Of a DNA stretch of 64,000 bases, positions 41,878 through 51,335 are shown piece by piece (within the stretch, counting starts at the first letter, position 1; each line of letters opens with the position of its first letter). The stretch lies in NCBI RefSeq assembly GCF_003574315.2, contig NZ_AP025739.1, positions 7,130,001-7,194,000 of the forward strand. Direction: 5' to 3'. The notes under the pieces are model-generated. The model was not told the origin of the DNA, did no database searches, and worked only from the letters and a program-made list of their open reading frames with translations. This DNA comes from Capsulimonas corticalis (lineage in GTDB: Bacteria; Armatimonadota; Armatimonadia; Armatimonadales; Capsulimonadaceae). Position numbers and translations under genes: made by a program.

Positions 41878-42477
41878 GTGCCAGAACACGCCCTAAACGC
41901 AACCGGCCAGCCTGCGGAACATCTGCCGCATCCGTCCACGCCGCAACCTAGTCTGTACCGGAAGGAGGAGTTCCTAGCCGCAGATCTGACGGACAAGGAG
42001 ATTCTGAAAGACATCTTCGAAGAAGGCACGAAGCGCCATGATGGGAAGTATTCGTCAGCGCTGTTCGGCAAGAACTTTGACCTTGTCCCTTCGCAGATAG
42101 ACGAGGTCGGTAAGTTGATCGACATCACCAAGTCTAATCTGGACCGCCTGATACGTGCAGAACCACTCTGGCAACCGTTCCAGGTTCTGCTTGAAGAGCG
42201 ACGACAGAAGTTTGGAGGCCTCGGAGAGTCCAATGGGCTTGTGGAAGATCCAGACGCCGATGCGGTCTCGAAATCCCTAATCAACGGGAAGATTCCTGCG
42301 ATCCTTCTCCCGACGCGCGTCAAGCGACTATATGACTGGAACGACCTGGTAATGCGGACGGAACGAACCCTGCACGACTACGTCGCCGGGAAGCGCGACG
42401 GCAATTCAGCCGTTGACTTCGCGGAGGCGCTCAAGGAGCTTTACCGCTTCAACCGAGAACTCGCGAAACACAATTGA
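41878..42477 (+). CDS. Hypothetical protein, first gene of the TerY-P-like cluster
   Basis: The product has 199 residues, starting at GTG 41878. LYRKEEFLAADLTDKEILKD, GTKRHDGKYSSALFGKNFDL, later VKRLYDWNDLVMRTERTLHD. Not recognised; mostly helical and charged. It ends 52 bases before the vWA gene on the same strand. Confidence 0.6.
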   Translation: MPEHALNATGQPAEHLPHPSTPQPSLYRKEEFLAADLTDKEILKDIFEEGTKRHDGKYSSALFGKNFDLVPSQIDEVGKLIDITKSNLDRLIRAEPLWQPFQVLLEERRQKFGGLGESNGLVEDPDADAVSKSLINGKIPAILLPTRVKRLYDWNDLVMRTERTLHDYVAGKRDGNSAVDFAEALKELYRFNRELAKHN

Positions 42478-42529
42478 CGGATACCGGACTAAAGGTCTGC
42501 AAAAGCCACGCAAAGGGAGGATTGAAGGC

Positions 42530-43267
42530 ATGAGCGAGACACCTGGGGGACAGATCAAAGGACGCCCCCTCCATTTCATCTGGATGTGCGACTGCTCGCT
42601 GTCGATGGAGGGTCAGAAAATAGAAGTACTCAACTTCGCAATCCGAGAAGCGATCCCAGCGATGCAGGCAATCGCCAAACTGCACGACGAGGCTGAGATA
42701 TTGGTTCGGGTCGTCGCTTTCTCGGACAGCGCTCGATGGCATGTCTCGCAGCCGACCCGCATCGAAGATTTTCGATGGCTCGATTTGCAAGCGGACGGAA
42801 TGACGGCAATGGGCGAGGCGCTGTCCTTAGTTGCGGCGCAACTCGATGTCTCCAAAATGCCGGCCCGAGGGCTTCCGCCGGTTCTGGTCCTCATATCCGA
42901 CGGTATGCCGTCGGATAACTTTGAGCAGGGACTGAAGCGATTGATAAGTCAGGGATGGGGCGCAAAAGCGGTCAGAGTAGCGATTGCAATTGGCGGCGAT
43001 GCTGACAAAGCAGTTCTGAGTCGATTTGCGAGTAATTCGGAAGGGACCGTCTTAGAAGCACATAATTCCGCTGACTTAGTTAAGCACATTAAGTTTGCTT
43101 CAACGCAGGTGGTGTCCAACTCGATAAGGCCACCTAGCCAGGGCGGCAGTCCGAAGCCTGGCTCTCTCAGTTCTGGGAGCGCTCCTACTGCTGTGACTGC
43201 GCCGAACCTAGTCACATCACCCACAGCCACCGCTGCACCTTCCGGAGGCGCTGAAGATGTCTGGTAG
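42530..43267 (+). CDS. vWA domain protein, TerY-like
   Basis: The product has 245 residues. GGGAGG lies 13 bases ahead of the ATG. The metal site MIDAS is present: FIWMCDCSLSMEGQKIE (D-x-S-x-S), the Thr in LDLQADGMTAMGEALSL, and LVLISDGMPSDNFEQGL (Asp). The C-terminal 50 residues are Pro/Ser/Thr-rich. TerY-type vWA proteins act with a PP2C phosphatase and a kinase, and the next two genes are exactly these. The stop overlaps the PP2C start by 11 bases. Confidence 0.85.
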   Translation: MSETPGGQIKGRPLHFIWMCDCSLSMEGQKIEVLNFAIREAIPAMQAIAKLHDEAEILVRVVAFSDSARWHVSQPTRIEDFRWLDLQADGMTAMGEALSLVAAQLDVSKMPARGLPPVLVLISDGMPSDNFEQGLKRLISQGWGAKAVRVAIAIGGDADKAVLSRFASNSEGTVLEAHNSADLVKHIKFASTQVVSNSIRPPSQGGSPKPGSLSSGSAPTAVTAPNLVTSPTATAAPSGGAEDVW

Positions 43268-44492
43268 CCCCATTGCCGGAAACTCACCGTCTGTCGAACC
43301 AATCAAAATTCAGAATTCCGTTTCCTCGCAATGCGAGAATGGAGATTTTCTCTGGAGGGTTACTGGGGCCAGCCAAATCGGTTCCGCGCATGTACGGTCC
43401 GGTCTCCCGAACCAAGACGCCATCGCCTGGTCTGCAAACGAGGAGGGCGGATCAGCCTCGGTGTATCTGGCCGTGGCTGACGGCCATGGCGGCAATAAGC
43501 ATTTCCGCAGCGGCGTCGGGTCACAAATCGCCGTGAAAACCCTTATGGATGAGTTTTCAAATTTCCTTCAAAACTGCGCTTTACAGATCAGTATGTCCTC
43601 GGTAAAGCGCCAAGCCGAAGAGCGTCTGCCGCATCAAATTGTCAAAGGATGGCGATCCAAGGTCAATGAACACTTGAGAGACAATCCATTTGTCGAAGCG
43701 GAATGGGAGCAACTGGCGAGCAAGCAAGGAGCATCTGTGCGCAAGCTTATAGAAGCATCCCCAATGCTGGCCTATGGGTCGACAATCCTAGGAGTTCTCA
43801 TCACTCCATCGTTTATCCTTTACATCCAACTCGGCGACGGCGACATCCTCTGTGTCAGTGGAACTGGAGAGGTCAGCGTCCCTCTTCCAGTCGATGAACG
43901 GCTAATGGGCAATGAAACGACGTCGCTTTGCGACCAGGACGCCTGGGCGCAGTTTCGCACTCGTCTCACTCCATTGTCTGACGCGTCTCCTGAGATGATC
44001 CTAATAAGCACGGACGGATACTCGAATTCGTTTCCCGCCGATGATGCAGACTTCTTTAAAATCGGCTCGGATTATCATTGCATGGCGAATGAGCATGGCC
44101 TCGACTACATAGAAGAACATTTGCCTGATTTCTTGGCGGATACATCAGCGCGCGGCAGTGGAGACGATATCACGCTGGGGCTTATCAAGAGGAGAAGTCG
44201 GACTGGCATGGATGCCCTTTCGCGACGCATTGATCGAATGGCTAAAACGGATGATCTGAAGAAAGTAGAAACCGCTGTCGAAAAACTAGAAACGCATATT
44301 CACGAAGCCGGGGCGGATCAGCTCGATGAAACGAAGCGACTCATCAAAGCCCAAGCGATCAGCTTCCATCGAAAGGCGAATGTTGCCCTCGCACTGGCAG
44401 CGATAAGCCTTATTTCTATAATCGCGATCTGTTCCCTTGTAATGGCTTCTTCGCGGGAAAGCACAATAACACGCGCCATTCCAACTCGTTAA
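43257..44492 (+). CDS. PP2C-type Ser/Thr phosphatase with C-terminal membrane anchor
   Basis: The product has 411 residues. PP2C motifs are SGLPNQDAIAW, VYLAVADGHGGNKH (metal Asp), ILISTDGYSNSF and SARGSGDDITLGLI. After the phosphatase comes a helical linker (KTDDLKKVETAVEKLETHIH) and one membrane helix near the end (VALALAAISLISIIAICSLV). It would reverse phosphorylation by the adjacent kinase at the membrane. Confidence 0.9.
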   Translation: MSGSPIAGNSPSVEPIKIQNSVSSQCENGDFLWRVTGASQIGSAHVRSGLPNQDAIAWSANEEGGSASVYLAVADGHGGNKHFRSGVGSQIAVKTLMDEFSNFLQNCALQISMSSVKRQAEERLPHQIVKGWRSKVNEHLRDNPFVEAEWEQLASKQGASVRKLIEASPMLAYGSTILGVLITPSFILYIQLGDGDILCVSGTGEVSVPLPVDERLMGNETTSLCDQDAWAQFRTRLTPLSDASPEMILISTDGYSNSFPADDADFFKIGSDYHCMANEHGLDYIEEHLPDFLADTSARGSGDDITLGLIKRRSRTGMDALSRRIDRMAKTDDLKKVETAVEKLETHIHEAGADQLDETKRLIKAQAISFHRKANVALALAAISLISIIAICSLVMASSRESTITRAIPTR

Positions 44493-44541
44493 AGCTGGCG
44501 CATGGAAACGTCGTTTGAAGGATTAGGCGGAGGAATTCCTT

Positions 44542-45885
44542 ATGGGCGAATTGTTGCGTAACGGGCAAGTAATTACCACGACTGTTTCTGGCTTACCTTG
44601 CGAGATTACCTCATTTATTGGGGGAGGAGGGCAAGGTGAGGTCTATAGCGGCAAGATACGGAACCAGTCGGTCGCCGTGAAATGGTATTTCCCGAGCTAT
44701 TTGAACGACGATCCGAATATCCGGGAACGCCTTAGCGTCTCCATCCAAAACGGAGCGCCAAGTGATCGTTTTTTATGGCCAATGGAACTGGTGGACATGA
44801 CGGGCAGCGATTCATTCGGCTACATCATGCCGCTGCGCGAGGCGCGTTTCAAAGGGATGTCTGATCTGATACGTGGCCGCGTCAACCCTTCGTTTCGAGC
44901 GCGCGCCACCACGTGCTGGGAAGTGGCCAGCAGCTTTATGTCTTTGCATTCGCGGGGCTTGTGCTACCGAGATATCTCAATGGGCAACATCTTTTTCGAC
45001 CCTTTATCGGGAGAGGTCCGTATCTGCGACAACGACAACGTCGACGTCAACAAGCGCCCAGGTTTCATTGGCGGAACCCCCGAGTTCATGGCCCCGGAGA
45101 TCGTAAGCGGCAGGGCGACGCCAAGCACGCAAACGGATCTATTCTCGCTCGCATTATTGTTATTCTACATACTGTGTATGAACCACCCCTTGAAAGGGCG
45201 CAGGATACTGCATATCCGTGTGTGGGATCCACCCGCTCATCGAAAAATCCTTGGAGATGCTCCGCTCTTCATCTTTGATCCTGATGACTCGTCTAACGAA
45301 GCCGTCCCTAAATCGGAGGACGACCTCTGCGAGGCCGGCGGGAACGCGCTCGCCTACTGGCTTATTTATCCCGTCTTTTTGAGGGATCTCTTCGTTCGAT
45401 CATTTACTGTAGGGCTAACCGATCCTGAACATGGCCGTGTCCGCGAAACTGAGTGGCAGGCGGCAATGGGCCGCCTGATCGATTCGATCCTCTATTGCGG
45501 CTCGTGCGGCAAGCAGAACTTCTACGATCGAGACGCGCTTCAGGCAACTCGGTCGGCAGGATCCTGCTGGTCGTGCTCTCAGGCGCTGGTGCTCCCACCG
45601 CGGCTCCGGATTGGGCAAGATACGATCATCATGCTCAACCACGACTCTAAAATTTATCCCCATCATCTAGGCGCGAAGCAGATGAACTTCAATGGCGCTC
45701 TAGGGGAAGTGGTTAGGCATCCAAGCAATCGAACCCTCTGGGGGCTAAAAAACACCGGGACCGCGAAGTGGGTCGCCACTACCGGCTCAAACGAGATCAA
45801 AGATATCGAACCAGGCAAGAGCATCACTCTCGCTGCGGGGACGAAGGTGCACTTTGGCAAGGCCGAGGGACAAATCCACGCGTGA
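44542..45885 (+). CDS. Ser/Thr protein kinase with zinc-ribbon-like tail
   Basis: The product has 447 residues, with GGAGGAATTCC ahead of the ATG. Glycine loop GGGGQGEVY (27-35), Lys47 in AVKWYF, YRDISMGNIFF (142-152) in place of HRD, and ICDNDNVD (161-168) with DND instead of DFG, then GGTPEFMAPEI. After about 310 a CGSCGKQNFYDRDALQ ... CWSCSQ pair suggests a zinc ribbon, followed by a beta-rich, FHA-like end (GALGEVVRHPSNRTLWGLKN). This is the kinase architecture known from TerY-P triads. The altered HRD and DFG motifs are seen in that branch, so activity is likely but not certain. Confidence 0.88.
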   Translation: MGELLRNGQVITTTVSGLPCEITSFIGGGGQGEVYSGKIRNQSVAVKWYFPSYLNDDPNIRERLSVSIQNGAPSDRFLWPMELVDMTGSDSFGYIMPLREARFKGMSDLIRGRVNPSFRARATTCWEVASSFMSLHSRGLCYRDISMGNIFFDPLSGEVRICDNDNVDVNKRPGFIGGTPEFMAPEIVSGRATPSTQTDLFSLALLLFYILCMNHPLKGRRILHIRVWDPPAHRKILGDAPLFIFDPDDSSNEAVPKSEDDLCEAGGNALAYWLIYPVFLRDLFVRSFTVGLTDPEHGRVRETEWQAAMGRLIDSILYCGSCGKQNFYDRDALQATRSAGSCWSCSQALVLPPRLRIGQDTIIMLNHDSKIYPHHLGAKQMNFNGALGEVVRHPSNRTLWGLKNTGTAKWVATTGSNEIKDIEPGKSITLAAGTKVHFGKAEGQIHA

Positions 45886-46017
45886 CACGAAGCGTTCCGG
45901 CACGCGCTGTAACGAGTGCGCTATGTCCAATTGCGCCTCCCCGCGATTCGGATTCATAACGTTTCCGTCGCAGCTGGCAACGGCCATTGGGGCGAAGCGA
46001 CCGCATGAATAGGACTT

Positions 46018-47058
46018 ATGAAAACTTACACGCTGAACACCGTGCCCTGTGAGAAGCTCTGCGAGATCACGACGCGTTTTGGTCAAGATATCGCTCAAGA
46101 CGCCGGGCAGACGCGAGCGATCCTGAACGACTTTTGCGGTCAGAACGCGCAGCAGTACCGTCGTGAAATATTTGCTCTTGTGAGCGCCGTTGAGGAACAC
46201 GTTCCAGCGCTTTTGAGCGCGCATGCCGGTGAGCCAATGGAAATCGTGGTCGCGCGGATGTCTAAACGTCTGCACGATCATCGCGGGCTTGACGTTGATC
46301 TCGCTAATTGGACGGTCGCTTCCTGGGCTCTGGCGCTGGAGATATGGGATAGCACCCAGATTAGTGCGTATTTGCAGGCGCTGCAGTATTCACCCCCGTC
46401 CGTGACGGTCTCCATGGCTGCATTGAGCCCCACAGGATCTACGCCGACACCTCCTGCGCGCTCCAATCTCGGCAAGCCGGCCCTCGTTTCCCGCAGTGCG
46501 CGTTTCGTACGTATGGCGCCAGGAAGGAAGGGGCCGATAATCGCGACTTCAGTAGCGCTGGGATGCGCTCTCGCGAGCCTAGGAGCTGTCTCTGTGTACA
46601 ACCAGAGCACTCATGCAATCAATGATGGTAAGCCTGTGCATCAAACGGTTCCCTCCCCGCATCAATCAACTCCGCTGGATAACCAGATGGCTCGCGATAT
46701 CATCAATAACGCAGTAGAACACCTGATCGTCCTTCAGTCTAAAACAGAGCTGGGAGCGCTTACGCGGCCGGAGGCGGCGTTGGCGCAGAGCAGCATTCGC
46801 CCACGGCTGCGCCAAGCGGACGATTTGATGCAGCGAGCCATTAGACAGAACCAGCAAGACCAGGAAGCGTGGGAACTAAGCGCTCGCGCTCGTTACTACC
46901 TTGGCGATTACAACGGGGCGGAGGCGCGCGTCAATGCCGCCATTCGCCTTTTTCCAAGCAATAGCAACCTGCCTACATTGCGAATGCGCATTCAAGCGAT
47001 GCGAAAAAAGCAGATGAGGAGCATATCGTCGCACGAGAAGTACATCCCAAACCTCTAA
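46018..47058 (+). CDS. Membrane protein with kinase-associated N-terminal domain and TPR-like end
   Basis: The product has 346 residues. Residues 30-125 (LNDFCGQNAQQYRREIFALV, RLHDHRGLDVDLANWTVASW, ALALEIW) match a helical module I know from proteins beside or fused to bacterial Ser/Thr kinases. One membrane helix lies near 175 (PIIATSVALGCALASLGAVS). The end has a TPR-like pair (DQEAWELSARARYYLGDYNG, AEARVNAAIRLFPSN). It is the likely substrate or adaptor for the kinase. The start lies 132 bases after the kinase gene. Confidence 0.65.
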   Translation: MKTYTLNTVPCEKLCEITTRFGQDIAQDAGQTRAILNDFCGQNAQQYRREIFALVSAVEEHVPALLSAHAGEPMEIVVARMSKRLHDHRGLDVDLANWTVASWALALEIWDSTQISAYLQALQYSPPSVTVSMAALSPTGSTPTPPARSNLGKPALVSRSARFVRMAPGRKGPIIATSVALGCALASLGAVSVYNQSTHAINDGKPVHQTVPSPHQSTPLDNQMARDIINNAVEHLIVLQSKTELGALTRPEAALAQSSIRPRLRQADDLMQRAIRQNQQDQEAWELSARARYYLGDYNGAEARVNAAIRLFPSNSNLPTLRMRIQAMRKKQMRSISSHEKYIPNL

Positions 47059-47068
47059 GGAAACGCGC

Positions 47069-49555
47069 ATGAGATTGATCCGGGTCTTTACATTGGGTGA
47101 GCTTCTCTGTCCCGCCATCTTCGCGGCATCCCTCCTGTCGGGCGTTCGCCTTCTAGCTCAGACGGATATCGACTTCACGCTCACAGACCTGGCAGGCGTC
47201 GCAAGTTCTTATGAACTGCGCAGAGCCCAGTTACAAACCGCCCGTGCTCAGGATAAGCGGGGGCGCCGTCAGGCCCAGCGCATGCGGCAGGTGGCCCTGG
47301 ATCGCCAGCAGGACCAAGAATGGCTCATCCATCACCGCAGTCAGGAGCATTCCGTACTTGCGTCCAGGCGCGAAAGCGGCACTCGCCGCCAGGATCAAAT
47401 ACAGAGAGACGTCCCCATCACTTTTCTGCAAAACCTCACGTTCACCTTCGTCACCCCACAACGCCAGGGCGTGTCTGGCGTGGCGATGCGAGCAATGATC
47501 CATCCAGCACGGGGATCGGACCGGGTCGTCTCGGGCCTGACGACGGATTTGGGCGGACACATTCGACTGATGCGCGTCGGCCCCCTGCCGGCCACCGTCA
47601 GCTTTGACCGTGAACAAGCGACAGGCGCGTCGCATCCCCAAGATCCAGTGTCCGAGCCCGAGTGGGAGTTTTCAGACCCGCACGCCGCACGGTTCCGGCT
47701 CTCGACCGGGATAGGACGCCGCATCGCGACCTATACCGTTGCGGCTTCCGATTCGTCGAGCGCCAAGCCTGAGCGAGTCGCCAGCTTGATCGCCAGCCGC
47801 CCTTTTTTGAGACCTCTCCGGCGGACTGTACGTAAGGTAATGGTCTTCGAGGACAACGCCGCCCCTATCGTGCTTGAACGCACTGTGGTCGATCTTGATC
47901 TCACTGCGCCGCCAGGCGCCACGGCGACGACACCCGCGCTCCCGAACCAGGAGTTTCCAGTAGGCGATACTGGCCACGTAGCGCTGCGCCTCCCTGTCGC
48001 GGCTCTTGCGGACGGACCCGTTACTCTTCGCGTCGGACGTATTCTGCCCGGCGGAGAAGCTGAAACGACCGTGGAATCCTACGGAACGGATCCCTACAGT
48101 AGCAACGTCGTCCAAGCCGGTCCGTTGCGCCTGGCGCGCATCGACCGCTGTCAGATTACGGGGGGCATCGGAGTTCTCGATACTCAAGCGGAAATTATGA
48201 TGGCCCTCGGAGACAAGAAGAGGGCCGGCGTCTCGAAAGAGGACGACCGCGGCGAGTGGTGGGATTACGGCAAGGGAGGTCTGTCCGTCCGAATGCGCAA
48301 AATCGCCTCCGGCGCGACGGTCGCGGAGCGCATTCGCCTCACGAGCGCTGCTGGCGGCGGCGTCGGCGGCATTTCGGTCGGCGACTCCTGGCAAAGCGTC
48401 CAAACCGCCTTTGGCCCTGCGGATATTGAGACACCTGTGAACGGCGCCACATCGCAATTTGAGGCAGCCTCATACCTTGACGGCGGCCTGCGGGTCGTTC
48501 ATGACGACAAGGTCCGGTGGATCGACATCGCCCGGCCTACCCCGCTGCTCGTCGAAGGAACGACGGCGTTCGTCCGGCGCGAGCCGGCGCGCCTTTTCGT
48601 CAAGAGCTTCCTTGGCCGCGAGAGGACTCCGCTGTCCAGCAAGCAGGATATGGAAGCGTGTCTCCGGCGCCTGCCGTCCGTCCGTATTGTGGGATCGGAG
48701 GGCGAAGCCGACCTGATCCTGACGGGAGAGGTAGCCGACTTCACGGAAAAGAAGGAGAACTTTCTGATTGGCTCGCTTCCATTCAAGTATCGCTGCGACA
48801 CCGGCCTGCGGTACAGCCTCTTCGACGCCCGCACATCCACGTACGTCGTGCGGGATAAAGAAGTGGGAGCCACCGCCGGAGCGGATTACACGAAAGAGAC
48901 GATCGCCGGCCTGATCGCCTTGGGCGTCCTCGGGAGCCAGAAGGGCGACGCTCCCAAGCTGCTCGGGCTCGTACTCGGCATCGCGGGCGCCGCCGAGTTG
49001 CAGCGCGGCGTGCGCAACGCCGTCAACCGCTGCCCGTCGATCGCGACGCGCACGGCATGCGACACGCTGTCCTCGGACATCAGCCGGGCCGCCGACTTCT
49101 CGGTCCGGGTGACCGGCGTTGACTACGGCCGCGCCCTGCTGACCATCAATGCCGGTTCCGAGGACGGCGTCCGCGTATCCACTCCGGACAGCCCCTGCGA
49201 GTTCGAAGTGCTTGTCGAGGGCGTCCCGCTTCCCGGCGGGGAATCCGGCGGGAAGGCGGACTACAGCACGGCGGTCGTGGTGTCCGCTGGCCCGCATGAC
49301 GCGGTATGCGAGCTGCGGCGCGTGCGGCGGCGCATCGACCGCTTCCGCGAGAAAATCGACCAGAAGCTCGATCCCGACATGGCGCGGCTCATCCCAGCCC
49401 CTGCGAGCGGAGCGGTATCCGCCAGAGCCACGTTGCGCTTTCCCTCCGTGGAGGTCGTTCCCTTGCGCGATCTCGTGTCCGACGACAAGGCGGACGACGC
49501 GCTCCGCCAAGGGGCGCTGCGGCTTTCCAGGGCGAACGAAGACCATTCGAGATAG
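47069..49555 (+). CDS. Large secreted protein of the TerY-P-like cluster
   Basis: The product has 828 residues with a signal peptide (GELLCPAIFAASLLSGVRLL). A coiled-coil-like stretch (RRAQLQTARAQDKRGRRQAQ) is followed by beta-rich domains. The segment LVEGTTAFVRREPARLFVKS ... GEADLILTGEVADFTEKKEN ... TYVVRDKEVGATAGADY is reminiscent of the CsgG/lipoprotein-like fold. It lies 10 bases after the previous gene, so it is in the same operon. Codons become more GC-rich from about 48.9 kb. Function unknown; perhaps the envelope output of the phospho-signalling genes. Confidence 0.55.
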   Translation: MRLIRVFTLGELLCPAIFAASLLSGVRLLAQTDIDFTLTDLAGVASSYELRRAQLQTARAQDKRGRRQAQRMRQVALDRQQDQEWLIHHRSQEHSVLASRRESGTRRQDQIQRDVPITFLQNLTFTFVTPQRQGVSGVAMRAMIHPARGSDRVVSGLTTDLGGHIRLMRVGPLPATVSFDREQATGASHPQDPVSEPEWEFSDPHAARFRLSTGIGRRIATYTVAASDSSSAKPERVASLIASRPFLRPLRRTVRKVMVFEDNAAPIVLERTVVDLDLTAPPGATATTPALPNQEFPVGDTGHVALRLPVAALADGPVTLRVGRILPGGEAETTVESYGTDPYSSNVVQAGPLRLARIDRCQITGGIGVLDTQAEIMMALGDKKRAGVSKEDDRGEWWDYGKGGLSVRMRKIASGATVAERIRLTSAAGGGVGGISVGDSWQSVQTAFGPADIETPVNGATSQFEAASYLDGGLRVVHDDKVRWIDIARPTPLLVEGTTAFVRREPARLFVKSFLGRERTPLSSKQDMEACLRRLPSVRIVGSEGEADLILTGEVADFTEKKENFLIGSLPFKYRCDTGLRYSLFDARTSTYVVRDKEVGATAGADYTKETIAGLIALGVLGSQKGDAPKLLGLVLGIAGAAELQRGVRNAVNRCPSIATRTACDTLSSDISRAADFSVRVTGVDYGRALLTINAGSEDGVRVSTPDSPCEFEVLVEGVPLPGGESGGKADYSTAVVVSAGPHDAVCELRRVRRRIDRFREKIDQKLDPDMARLIPAPASGAVSARATLRFPSVEVVPLRDLVSDDKADDALRQGALRLSRANEDHSR

Positions 49556-49679
49556 TCGACAACATCAGTACGTATGCTCGCTGAAGCCCGGATGGTGTTC
49601 GAGCAGTTGCTGGCGTGACGTTGCTCGAACGGAAGGGCGCGGATCACCCTGAGATCGATAGATTTGGAAACCTGATTAT

Positions 49680-51335
49680 ATGGTGTCTCGTCTGATTGAA
49701 TCATTCCTCATCCAAACCTTCAACTCCGTCCGGAAGCGCCCTCCTGCGCCGCTTCCGGCCGCTGCTGTTCAGCCACCGCCCCTCGCCGTCGGCGAAGCCG
49801 CCCTCGGCCACGAAATCCCTGGCAGCGAGCGGATTTTTTCGGACGCGCCTGCGGCAGACGCCGAGGACGACAAAGCCCCCTGGCTCGCGCCAGATGTCAC
49901 CGCCGCTCCAAGCGCAGGCGACGCACGGCGTGTCATTACCATTGCAGACGAGACGAGGCGACGCCACCTCTACGCCATCGGGAGCACGGGCTGCGGCAAG
50001 ACCAACCTGCTTCTGCGCCTGATCGAGGCGGACATCGCCGCCCGGAGGTCGTTCTGCGTGGTTGACCTGCGCGGTGACCTGGTGGACCGCGTACTGCTCC
50101 GGCTGGCGCACAGCGAGACGGCCGCCTCCCTCGGCAAGAGACTCCTCCTGCTGGACCTGCGCGACGCGGACACAATCGTCCCGTTCAACCCGCTCATGGG
50201 GGACGGGGATCCGTACAACCGCGCGTTCCACATGCTGGAAGTACTGAAGCAGCAGCTGGAATCCTGGGGCGTGCAGCTGGACGAGACGCTGCGCAACTCG
50301 CTGCTGGCGCTGGCGGAGGCGGGCGGGTCGCTGCTCGACGTCGAGCCGCTCCTCACCTGCGCCCCGTTCCGGCAGGAGGTGCTCGGGCGCGTCACGGACA
50401 GCCGGGTCCGGGCGTTCTTCGACCGGTACGGCCGGATGTCCGACGACCGGCAGTCCTCGTGGTACCTCCCCGTCTTCAACAAGATAACGCCGCTCCTGGC
50501 GATCCCGCAGATCCGACTGATGCTTGGCCGCCCCGAGACGATCCCGCTCAGGCGCATCCTCGACCACGAGCCGGGCGCGATCGTCCTGGTGTCGCTCGCC
50601 GTCGACCGGCTGCACGGGATTGCGAACCTGGTCGGCGGCCTGTTCATCAGCGCCTTCCAGAACAGCATCATGGCGCGGGTGGACCAGCCCGAGGACCAGC
50701 GCGTGCCGGTGCACCTCTACGTCGACGAGTTCGAGACGATGGCGACGCAGCGCTTCGAGGCGATCATCGCCGAAGGCAGGCGGTTCGGCCTCGGCCTGAC
50801 GCTCTCCCACCAGAACCTCACCCAGCTGCCGACGGGCCTGAGGCAGATGGTGCTCAACAACGTCCACACGCGCCTCTTCTTCCAGACCGGCGCGTCCGAC
50901 GCCGGCGAGCTGTCCAAGGAGGTCGCCGTGGGCGGAGGGAAGCTGCGGAGTTCCGTGACGGCGGCCCTCCTGGCGCAGAAGGTGGGCGAGGCGGTCCTGG
51001 CGCGGAAGGGGCAGGCGCCATGCCAGATCCTTGTCATCCCCTGCCCCGACCCCGTGGTTTCCATCGCAGCCCAGAGCGCCGTCGCCGACTGCGCCAAGTC
51101 CGCGTACGGCGCGGCGCGCGCGCAAGTCGAGCGGCAGGTCGCGGCGCAGGAGGAACGCATACTCGCGATGTCGCAGGACGACGACGGCGCAGACCAGCAG
51201 AAGCGCGGGCGCAGGCCGGGCGGCGCAAACCCAGCCCCGGCAAAGGGGCGCAAGGCTGCCTCTCCCGCCCCGACGTACGTTATCCGCCACGTGCAGGACG
51301 CCGGGGAATTCAGCCCGAAAGAGAAGAAGCCGTGA
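49680..51335 (+). CDS. VirD4/TraG-HerA-like conjugative coupling ATPase
   Basis: The product has 551 residues. Walker A YAIGSTGCGKTNLLLRLIEA lies near residue 100, Walker B HLYVDEFETM near 350 and a sensor-like GLGLTLSHQNLTQL after it. DLRGDLVDRVLLRLA and IVPFNPLMGDGDPYN are typical of the AAA conjugative family. The C-terminal 60 residues are disordered and basic. No N-terminal membrane helices are seen, so this is a soluble coupling protein. It overlaps the replication-relaxation gene by four bases. No relaxase or type IV secretion genes lie in the window. Confidence 0.88.
   Translation: MVSRLIESFLIQTFNSVRKRPPAPLPAAAVQPPPLAVGEAALGHEIPGSERIFSDAPAADAEDDKAPWLAPDVTAAPSAGDARRVITIADETRRRHLYAIGSTGCGKTNLLLRLIEADIAARRSFCVVDLRGDLVDRVLLRLAHSETAASLGKRLLLLDLRDADTIVPFNPLMGDGDPYNRAFHMLEVLKQQLESWGVQLDETLRNSLLALAEAGGSLLDVEPLLTCAPFRQEVLGRVTDSRVRAFFDRYGRMSDDRQSSWYLPVFNKITPLLAIPQIRLMLGRPETIPLRRILDHEPGAIVLVSLAVDRLHGIANLVGGLFISAFQNSIMARVDQPEDQRVPVHLYVDEFETMATQRFEAIIAEGRRFGLGLTLSHQNLTQLPTGLRQMVLNNVHTRLFFQTGASDAGELSKEVAVGGGKLRSSVTAALLAQKVGEAVLARKGQAPCQILVIPCPDPVVSIAAQSAVADCAKSAYGAARAQVERQVAAQEERILAMSQDDDGADQQKRGRRPGGANPAPAKGRKAASPAPTYVIRHVQDAGEFSPKEKKP

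Noticed and set aside
47069-49555. Calling the large secreted protein a true CsgG
   Set aside because: Only one segment resembles the fold and the protein is much longer than CsgG, so a family name would be over-stated.
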